Part shown: piece after piece, positions 5,308 through 10,699 of the stretch
Layout of the letters: every line of letters begins with the position of its first letter
Position numbering within the stretch: the stretch's first letter is position 1
Origin: Flavobacteriaceae bacterium
GTDB lineage: Bacteria > Bacteroidota > Bacteroidia > Flavobacteriales > Flavobacteriaceae
Assembly (NCBI GenBank): GCA_019752245.1
Contig: JAIEMH010000042.1
Coordinates: 1-10,699, forward strand
Reading direction: 5' to 3'
Length of the DNA stretch: 10,699 nucleotides
Made by a program: the position numbers and the translations under genes
Notes under the pieces: generated by a model
Seen by the model: the letters and a program-made list of their open reading frames with translations, nothing else
The model's database searches: none
Told to the model about the DNA's origin: nothing

Positions 5308-8300
5308 TTAAAGTGTATGTTTCGGATTGAATCCGTCTTCACTTAATTCTTTGTGCTCATAATCGGCAACCATCTCAGCTTCATAATCTGTTTTTTCACC
5401 TTTAGAAAGTCTGTTGATGATTTTTTCCATTATCATATAAATTACAGGAACTACAATTAAAGTTAAGAAAAGGGATGAAATTAATCCACCAATAATTACC
5501 CAAGCCAGACCATTTTTCCATTCAGCTCCAGCTCCAGAAGCCAATGCAATTGGGAACATACCAAAAACCATCGCAATTGTAGTCATCAAGATTGGTCGCA
5601 ACCTTGCATGATTTGCTTGAATTAATGCCGTTCTAATAGTTTCGCCAGCTTTACGTCGTTGATTGGTATAATCTACAAGCATAATGGCATTTTTACAAAC
5701 TAGACCAATTAACATGATAATACCAAGAATGGTAAAAATATTTAGTGTATTATTTGTTAAAGCCAAGGCCAACATCGCTCCAATAAATGAAAGCGGAATT
5801 GCGAACAATACTACAAATGGATGTACGAAACTATCATACAATGAAACCATTACAAGATACACTAAAATAATAGCAGCTAATAATGCAACTCCTAATGTTC
5901 CGAAACCTTCACTTTGGTTTTCCTGATCGCCACCCCAAATGTAGTTTACGCCAGTAGGTTTTGGTAATTTGTCTAGTTTTTCTTGCCATTGACCAACAAT
6001 TGTTCCTGCCGGTACTCCAACATTTTGGCCTTGAACTGTTACAGAAGCAGTTTTATCTCTTCTTTCTAACTGACTTGGTCCTGAACCTTCTTTTATGGTT
6101 GCAAATTGTGATAATTTAATTTGTTGACCAGATGCGTTAATAAAAATTAAATTACTTACATCAGTGATACTTTTTCTATCAAAAGCGTTGTACTTGATGT
6201 TGATATCATATTCATATTCTCCAGCTCTAAATTTTCCATCTGTATTACCTGAATAAGCAGTTTGCATTGTCATACCAACCGTTTGTAAAGTTAGTCCAAG
6301 TGCAGCCATTTTATCTCTATCTACTTGAATGTTAATTTCAGGATTTCCGTCTTCAACTGTAAGTTTAATTTCGGTTGTTCCTGGAATTGTTCTCAGTTCA
6401 GCTTCGGCTAATTTAGCAAATTTCATTGCGCTTTCTACATTTGGTCCTGTAACAATAAGGCCTAAGGTTGCGTTGTCTGCTGTTCCTAAAATACCTACAG
6501 GAACTGTTTTTACTTTTGCACCAACCAAAACTTTTTCTAATTTTCGTTTTATTTTTGCTGCATAAACGTTTGCTCCATCAGTACGATCTTTTTGTTCAAT
6601 CATTTTTACGTCAATCTCAGCTTTGTATGCTGTTGCTTGTGATGCGCCCATTCCTTCACTGGTTTGGCCAACAGTAGTAATTTGACTGTGAACATATTCT
6701 TGTGTTTTCAAAAAGGCTTCTGCTTTTTGAGTCATAAAATTGGTTTGTTCTAACGAGGCGTCTTTTGGCATTTCTATTTGTACTAAAAACTCACCACTAT
6801 CCGATGCGGCAAAGAATTCTCCTCCAATAAAACCTCCAGCCATTAATCCGACAGTTGATCCGAAAAACAGCACTAATACAACGGCAATGGTTTTAATATA
6901 ATGATCTAAACACCAGGTCAATAATTTAGAAACCCAGTTGATAAAACGCGTTAAATAACTTTCAAATCCAAGGATAATTCTTCCGAAAAGATTTTTACCT
7001 TCAATGTGTTCTAATTTTCCGTATCTTGAAGATAACCAAGGAATAATAGTAAACGATGCTAATAATGAAAGTAAAGTTGAGATAATTACAGTTACACAAA
7101 ATTGCGTAATGATGTTAGAAACCAATCCAGAACTCATAGCAATTGGTAAAAATACTACCACAATAACTAAGGTAATCGATACAACTGTTCCGCCAATTTC
7201 GGCAGTTCCATCATAAGCTGCACGAACTTTATTTTTACCCATTTCCATGTGTCGATAAATGTTCTCAAGAACCACAATTGCATCATCAACAAGAATACCT
7301 ACAACAAGTGATAATCCTAGTAAACTCATTAAGTTTAAGGTATAACCCATTAGATAAATTCCGATAAAAGTCGCAATTAACGATGCTGGAATAGAAACCA
7401 TTACAATAAGCGAGTTTCTGATACTGTGCAAGAAAAATAACATTACAAAAGCTACCAAAAGTACTGCAATAAGTAAATCGTGTACTACAGAGTCTGCAGC
7501 TTCAAGTGTAAAAACTGTACTGTCTTTTGCTATATCAAGTTGCAATCCATTCTTTTTATAATCGGATTTTAGTTTGTTGATTGTTTTAATTAAATCTTCA
7601 CTTACCGCAACTGCATTTGCATCTGATTGTTTTATAACTTGTAAAATTATTGCACTTTTTTGATCGACACGCGATATTTTTTCGGCAATTTTTTGAGTGT
7701 CTTGAACATCGGCAACATCAGCAAGACGTACTTGAATTCCGTTTTGAGACGATACTACTAAGTTTCTTAATTCATCAACATTTTTATATTTTCCGGCTAA
7801 ACGAATTAATATTTTTTGCTCACGAGTTTGAATGTTTCCTGTTGGGAAGTCCAAATTGGAACTCAAAATAGTTTGTTGCACTTGTGGAATAGAAAGTCCG
7901 TAACCTTGCAATTTTATTGCATCAAGATTTACTTGAATTTCACGTTCTTGACCACCAATAATGTTTACTTGTGCTACACCAGAAACCCTTGAAAGTACTG
8001 GAGCAACTTTTTTATCAATTAAGTCGTAAAAAGCTGATTCATCCATTTTTCCGTTAGCACCAATAGTCATAATTGGTAGATCGCTTAACGAGAATTTAGA
8101 TAAAGAAGGCGTTTTTGCATCATCTGGCAAATCGCTAATGATGGCATTTATTTTTCGTTGTGCATCATTCATCGAAATATCAACATTGGCAGTTGATGTC
8201 AAAGAAATAGATACAATAGACAAACTTTCGTATGATTTAGAATCAATTTTTTTGATGTTTTCTAATGATGCAATTGCATCTTCAATTTTTTTGGTAACTG

Positions 8301-8484
8301 TATTTTCAACCTCACTTGGTGACGCACCAGGATAAACTGTAGAAATTGTAATTACATTTTGTTCAAATTTCGGGATCAATTCATAGCCCAAATTGCTATA
8401 ACTAAATAGTCCACCAAGAATTAGAATTGCAAACAATACAATTACTAAGGAAGGACGTTTTATGGATATTTCTGCTAATTTCAT
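5308..8484 (-). CDS. RND multidrug efflux pump, inner-membrane permease (HAE1/AcrB family)
   Basis: This 1058-residue proton-driven pump of the inner membrane captures substrates in its periplasmic part and feeds them to a TolC-type channel. The two-fold RND layout is clear: TM1 (about 10-30), porter domain (about 40-330), TM2-6 (335-485), TM7 (532-552), second porter domain (560-855), TM8-12 (860-1020). The proton-relay residues of HAE1 pumps are present: Asp400-Asp401 in GILVDDAIVVLENI (TM4) and Lys931 in GLVCKNAIMLVDY (TM10). Periplasmic markers include YPGASPSEVE (51-60) and the GGFIGGEFF junction (550-558). About 38 charged cytoplasmic residues form the C-terminus. It is the last gene of the operon, 53 bp after the adaptor gene. 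The HAE1 class (drugs, detergents) is well supported over metal-type HME pumps; the actual substrates cannot be told. Confidence 0.96.
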   Translation of the reverse strand: MKLAEISIKRPSLVIVLFAILILGGLFSYSNLGYELIPKFEQNVITISTVYPGASPSEVENTVTKKIEDAIASLENIKKIDSKSYESLSIVSISLTSTANVDISMNDAQRKINAIISDLPDDAKTPSLSKFSLSDLPIMTIGANGKMDESAFYDLIDKKVAPVLSRVSGVAQVNIIGGQEREIQVNLDAIKLQGYGLSIPQVQQTILSSNLDFPTGNIQTREQKILIRLAGKYKNVDELRNLVVSSQNGIQVRLADVADVQDTQKIAEKISRVDQKSAIILQVIKQSDANAVAVSEDLIKTINKLKSDYKKNGLQLDIAKDSTVFTLEAADSVVHDLLIAVLLVAFVMLFFLHSIRNSLIVMVSIPASLIATFIGIYLMGYTLNLMSLLGLSLVVGILVDDAIVVLENIYRHMEMGKNKVRAAYDGTAEIGGTVVSITLVIVVVFLPIAMSSGLVSNIITQFCVTVIISTLLSLLASFTIIPWLSSRYGKLEHIEGKNLFGRIILGFESYLTRFINWVSKLLTWCLDHYIKTIAVVLVLFFGSTVGLMAGGFIGGEFFAASDSGEFLVQIEMPKDASLEQTNFMTQKAEAFLKTQEYVHSQITTVGQTSEGMGASQATAYKAEIDVKMIEQKDRTDGANVYAAKIKRKLEKVLVGAKVKTVPVGILGTADNATLGLIVTGPNVESAMKFAKLAEAELRTIPGTTEIKLTVEDGNPEINIQVDRDKMAALGLTLQTVGMTMQTAYSGNTDGKFRAGEYEYDINIKYNAFDRKSITDVSNLIFINASGQQIKLSQFATIKEGSGPSQLERRDKTASVTVQGQNVGVPAGTIVGQWQEKLDKLPKPTGVNYIWGGDQENQSEGFGTLGVALLAAIILVYLVMVSLYDSFVHPFVVLFAIPLSFIGAMLALALTNNTLNIFTILGIIMLIGLVCKNAIMLVDYTNQRRKAGETIRTALIQANHARLRPILMTTIAMVFGMFPIALASGAGAEWKNGLAWVIIGGLISSLFLTLIVVPVIYMIMEKIINRLSKGEKTDYEAEMVADYEHKELSEDGFNPKHTL

Positions 8485-8499
8485 TTTTATTTTGCTTTT

Positions 8500-8538
8500 T
8501 TGCTTTAAGCTATTGCTTTAAGCGGTTTCTTTAAGACT
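8500..8538. repeat. Imperfect 13-bp tandem repeat, three copies, between adaptor and pump genes
   Basis: Units begin at 8500, 8513 and 8526: TTGCTTTAAGCTA, TTGCTTTAAGCGG, TTTCTTTAAGACT. The first 11 bases of units 1 and 2 are identical and unit 3 differs at two of them. They fill most of the 53-bp gap, and the last unit ends at the adaptor's stop codon. This is probably slippage-derived; an effect on translation of the pump gene is possible but unproven. Confidence 0.7.
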
Positions 8539-9605
8539 TATTTAATAACTTCAACTTTACTTCCGTTTTGCAAGTTGATTTGTCCTGTCACAATTACAGT
8601 TTCACCATCAGATAGTCCGTCAAGAATTTCTACTTTATCGCCAAGAATTCTTCCTGCTGTTACTGTTTTAAGTTTGGCAGTTCCGTTTTCAATTACAAAA
8701 ATTTGGTTGCTGCTTACACTTCCAACAAACGCATTTCTAGGAACAACTTTAAGTGATTGTTTTTGTTTGTTTGAAGCAAATTCTGCAGTTCCGTACATTC
8801 CTGCTTTTAAATCGTTTGCACTATTGTTTGCAATTTCAATTTCTACCGGAAAGTTCAAACTTTCATCTGCTTTAGAAGCAATAAAAGTAATTTTTCCTGA
8901 AAAAGATTTGTCTGGATAAACACTTGCAGTTACTTTAATTGGTGTTCCAACTTTTAAGCTTGCTACTTGATTTTCGTTAACATTCACTTTTAATTTAAGC
9001 TTAGAAACATTTACAATATCAAATAAAGATGTTGCTGGCATTCCTGTTAAAATAGAACCTGGTTCAATGTATTTTTTATTGATAAATCCGCTAATTGGCG
9101 CTTTAATTCTAGTGTCGCCAACGTTTATATTTGCTTGTGTTAATTGAGCCTTAGCATTTACCATTGCTAGTCTTGCTTGGTCCAATTGTTGTTTGGTAAC
9201 ACCGCCAGTTTTGAATGCGTTTTCATATCTACTATAATCTGCTGCTGCATTTTGATAAGATGAATTAGCAGTTTGAGCATTTACATTAATTACATCGCTT
9301 CTTACAATTGCTAATGTTTGTCCAACGGATACATAGTCACCTTCTTTAGCTAAAACTTTTACAACTTTACCTGATTTTTCTGCAGAGAAAGTTAATTCTT
9401 GAGTTGGTTCGAAATTTCCGTTTGAAACAAAGTCTAACGAAATTTCTTCTGTTTTTACAGTTTCAATTTTTACAGAAACGGCTGCGTTTTTCTCAGCAAC
9501 AATATCCGTTTTTGCTTTGTTTTCTTTCTTGTTTTTTGTTAAAACAAATGCAATTGCTGCTAGTGCTCCAAGTATTACTAGTATGGTTATAATATTCTTT
9601 TTCAT
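8538..9605 (-). CDS. RND efflux periplasmic adaptor (membrane fusion protein)
   Basis: A 355-residue adaptor that bridges the inner-membrane pump and the outer-membrane channel. Residues 5-22 form one N-terminal membrane segment without a lipobox cysteine, so it is anchored by the helix or cleaved, not by lipid as in AcrA. Domains follow the family order: first lipoyl half (about 73-103, VVKVLAKEGDYVSVGQTL), a helical hairpin with coiled-coil character (105-162, rich in Ala, Gln and Asn), second lipoyl half (164-187, IKAPISGFINKKYIEPG), beta-barrel (200-280, with VNVNENQVASLKVGTP) and a membrane-proximal domain (285-355, VVPRNAFVG and GLSDGETVIVTGQ). The hairpin is short, as in many Bacteroidota adaptors. 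The ATG at 9603-9605 lies 4 bp after the channel gene's stop codon, so the two are almost certainly co-translated. Confidence 0.95.
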   Translation of the reverse strand: MKKNIITILVILGALAAIAFVLTKNKKENKAKTDIVAEKNAAVSVKIETVKTEEISLDFVSNGNFEPTQELTFSAEKSGKVVKVLAKEGDYVSVGQTLAIVRSDVINVNAQTANSSYQNAAADYSRYENAFKTGGVTKQQLDQARLAMVNAKAQLTQANINVGDTRIKAPISGFINKKYIEPGSILTGMPATSLFDIVNVSKLKLKVNVNENQVASLKVGTPIKVTASVYPDKSFSGKITFIASKADESLNFPVEIEIANNSANDLKAGMYGTAEFASNKQKQSLKVVPRNAFVGSVSSNQIFVIENGTAKLKTVTAGRILGDKVEILDGLSDGETVIVTGQINLQNGSKVEVIK

Positions 9606-9609
9606 TTTA

Positions 9610-10584
9610 TTATTTATTGATTAGTGTTTTAAGTTCGCCTTTTGATTTTATTAATTGAATTTCTGCTAGTTTATAATCTAATAATGCAGTTGTATAATTG
9701 TTTTGTGCTTCTACTAGTGCGTTTTCTGCATCTAATAAATCGGTAAGTGAAGCCAAGCCTTGAATGTAATTGTTGTTAGTATTTGTTAAAACATCTTGAG
9801 CCAATTGTGCATTTTCTTTTTGACTGCTTATAGTAATGATGCTGTTATCAATTTGTTTTTTAGCATTTTCATAAGCCAAATCCAATGATAGTTTTGTTTC
9901 TTCAAGATCTACTTTTATAGATTTTAGACTGTTATCAGCTTGTCTAACTTTGGCACGAGTTCCAAATCCTGAAAAGATAGGTACTTTTAAATTCAGTCCA
10001 ATTGCTGCATAATCTGACCAATAAACTCCATCAACAGGTTTTTTAAACCATGGCATTTCTGGACCTTGACCAATATAATTGTAACTTCCAGTTAAAGAAA
10101 GTGTTGGGTAATAAGCTGCTTGAACCGATTTTTTTTGGTATTCCAAAAGTTGTTCGTTCTTTTTCAATAATTGGTATTCTGTTCTAGCAGTAGCATCTGG
10201 TGTTTCAGAAAGTGCTTGAGGTGTAACTTCAAATTCAGTTGCAGGAATGTTGATTTTGGTTTCAATTGGCATTCCCATATAGAATTTTAATGCGTTTTCT
10301 TGAAGGTCTACAGCATTTAAAACTTGCTGACGTTGGGTTTTAATATTCGAAATTTTTACTAAAACTCTATCTAGATCAATTTTTTTAGCCAATCCGTTTT
10401 CAAATTGACCTTTAATAATGTCTTTAACTTTAGTGGTGTTAACAAGATTGTTGTCTAAAACGCTCAAATTTTGGCGTCTTACATATACTTGATAATAAGC
10501 ATTTGCAACGCGTTCAATAACTTGTTCTTCTGTTAATTGCTCATTTATTTGATAGAATTCTCTTGAAGATTTTGCTGCTTTTAC
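9610..10584 (-). CDS. TolC-family outer-membrane efflux channel, 5' end replaced at a junction
   Basis: Outer-membrane channel of the tripartite pump. About 324 residues are present, of some 440 usual for the family. Recognisable parts are the helical EFYQINEQLTEEQVIERVANAYY segment (10482-10560), AYYPTLSLTGSYNY, the GLNLKVPIFSGFGTRAKV strand and helix, and the C-terminal AENALVEAQNNYTTALLDYK helix. A TTG at 10465-10467 could be mistaken for a start, but the frame remains family-like upstream through KAAKSSREFY to about 10582. Then similarity stops and a TAA appears at 10585-10587. The missing part would include the signal peptide, first helices and first outer-membrane strands. This is therefore a real gene cut at a junction, either an assembly chimera or a true insertion, not a short protein. 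First visible gene of the efflux operon. Confidence 0.88.
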   Translation of the reverse strand, partial: VKAAKSSREFYQINEQLTEEQVIERVANAYYQVYVRRQNLSVLDNNLVNTTKVKDIIKGQFENGLAKKIDLDRVLVKISNIKTQRQQVLNAVDLQENALKFYMGMPIETKINIPATEFEVTPQALSETPDATARTEYQLLKKNEQLLEYQKKSVQAAYYPTLSLTGSYNYIGQGPEMPWFKKPVDGVYWSDYAAIGLNLKVPIFSGFGTRAKVRQADNSLKSIKVDLEETKLSLDLAYENAKKQIDNSIITISSQKENAQLAQDVLTNTNNNYIQGLASLTDLLDAENALVEAQNNYTTALLDYKLAEIQLIKSKGELKTLINK

Positions 10585-10587
10585 TTA
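10580..10587. other. Junction between TolC-family coding sequence and unrelated sequence
   Basis: On the minus strand the TolC reading frame runs cleanly through K-A-A-K at 10570-10581. The next codon (GTA, 10582-10584) already departs from the Leu/hydrophobic residue expected there, and TAA follows at 10585-10587. No inverted repeats or target-site duplication can be judged because only one side of the join is present. The exact base is uncertain by a few nucleotides. Confidence 0.65.
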
Positions 10588-10699
10588 TACACCATTTGGC
10601 TATTTCTTTCTGCAGACTCCACCAGAAGAAATTTTTCCTATACCATTTTATCGTACTGTTGATTCTCATCAAGGATCTAATGAAGCTAGTGTAAATCTG
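10583..10699 (-). mobile_element. Possible Ty3/gypsy-type retroelement integrase fragment (zinc-binding region)
   Basis: The minus strand has 39 sense codons from the right edge to the junction. The stretch STIKWYRKNFFWWSLQKEI followed by AKWCIS resembles the end of the retroelement integrase zinc-binding domain (pattern T-x7-F-[YF]-W-x-x-[LM]-x-[KR]-[DE]-x-x-x-[FYW]-x-x-S-C). The residue where the first Cys of the C-x2-C pair should fall is exactly the junction codon, so the second half of the motif would lie beyond the join. The two upstream histidines of the H2C2 motif are not visible in this frame, so the copy may be degenerate or frameshifted, or the likeness is chance. A competing plus-strand frame is also open (...TPFGYFFLQTPPEE...). 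I recognise nothing bacterial here. Confidence 0.35.

Noticed and set aside
8575..8919. 114-codon plus-strand open frame inside the adaptor gene
   Set aside because: Antisense shadow of the adaptor's C-terminal domain. The hydrophobic appearance comes from the reverse complement of Lys/Asn-rich codons; the same holds for the frames opposite the pump gene.
9610..10467. Short 285-residue TolC-like protein starting at a TTG
   Set aside because: The frame and the family similarity continue upstream of 10467 for 39 more codons to the junction, so the TTG is internal and the protein is truncated.
10556..10699. Plus-strand open frame across the junction (reads ...DFAAFTYTPFGYFFLQTPPEE...)
   Set aside because: It begins inside the antisense of tolC, crosses the join and matches no family I recognise; the opposite strand gives a better resemblance. 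Kept only as an alternative reading.
1..10699. CRISPR array, tRNA or rRNA genes, insertion sequences, defence systems
   Set aside because: No spaced direct repeats of CRISPR type, no cloverleaf or rRNA signature, and no transposase-like frame were found; intergenic gaps are all shorter than about 220 bp and are mostly explained by promoters and terminators.

Overview
The window reads as a chromosomal segment of a member of the Bacteroidota, most probably Flavobacteriaceae (Flavobacterium-like). The grounds are the low GC content, promoters of the Bacteroidota type (TTTG, about 19 bp, TAnnTTTG) with no classical -35/-10 boxes, weak or absent Shine-Dalgarno sequences, and the protein set: a TlpA-type thioredoxin with a DUF4369-like N-terminal domain, and a 66-residue cold-shock protein. 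The species call is an inference from sequence character; no search was run.

Layout. 1-1124 (minus strand): start of a complex I operon, nuoA-nuoB-nuoC, with nuoC running off the left edge. A good promoter (1159-1189) with an upstream perfect inverted repeat (1197-1219) drives it. 1267-1531 (minus): a monocistronic cold-shock gene with its own promoter and a strong terminator. 1685-3503 (minus): aspS, aspartyl-tRNA synthetase, with a terminator. 3596-4685 (plus): a divergently transcribed exported thioredoxin-like protein with promoter box and terminator. 4747-5208 (plus): a small exported MORN-repeat protein with a near-perfect promoter and terminator. 5241-10584 (minus): a tripartite RND efflux operon in the order outer-membrane channel (TolC family), periplasmic adaptor (membrane fusion protein), inner-membrane HAE1-type pump, ending in a terminator that meets the preceding gene's terminator tail to tail.

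How the genes work together. NuoA, B and C are parts of NADH:quinone oxidoreductase: NuoB carries the terminal N2 cluster, NuoA is a membrane subunit and NuoC a peripheral-arm subunit. The three efflux proteins form one envelope-spanning pump, co-transcribed with gaps of 4 and 53 nt. The remaining genes (csp, aspS, the thioredoxin and the MORN protein) look like independent transcription units.

The right end is abnormal. The TolC-family gene is in frame and family-like back to about 10582, where homology stops abruptly; three bases further a stop codon appears. The last ~117 bases (10583-10699) do not look like the missing N-terminal part of TolC. Read on the minus strand they hold an open frame of 39 codons resembling the zinc-binding region of a Ty3/gypsy-type retroelement integrase. 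The simplest explanation is a chimeric contig end joining bacterial DNA to eukaryotic repeat DNA; a true insertion into tolC is the alternative. Apart from this, I see ordinary flavobacterial housekeeping and efflux genes and no convincing undescribed system.
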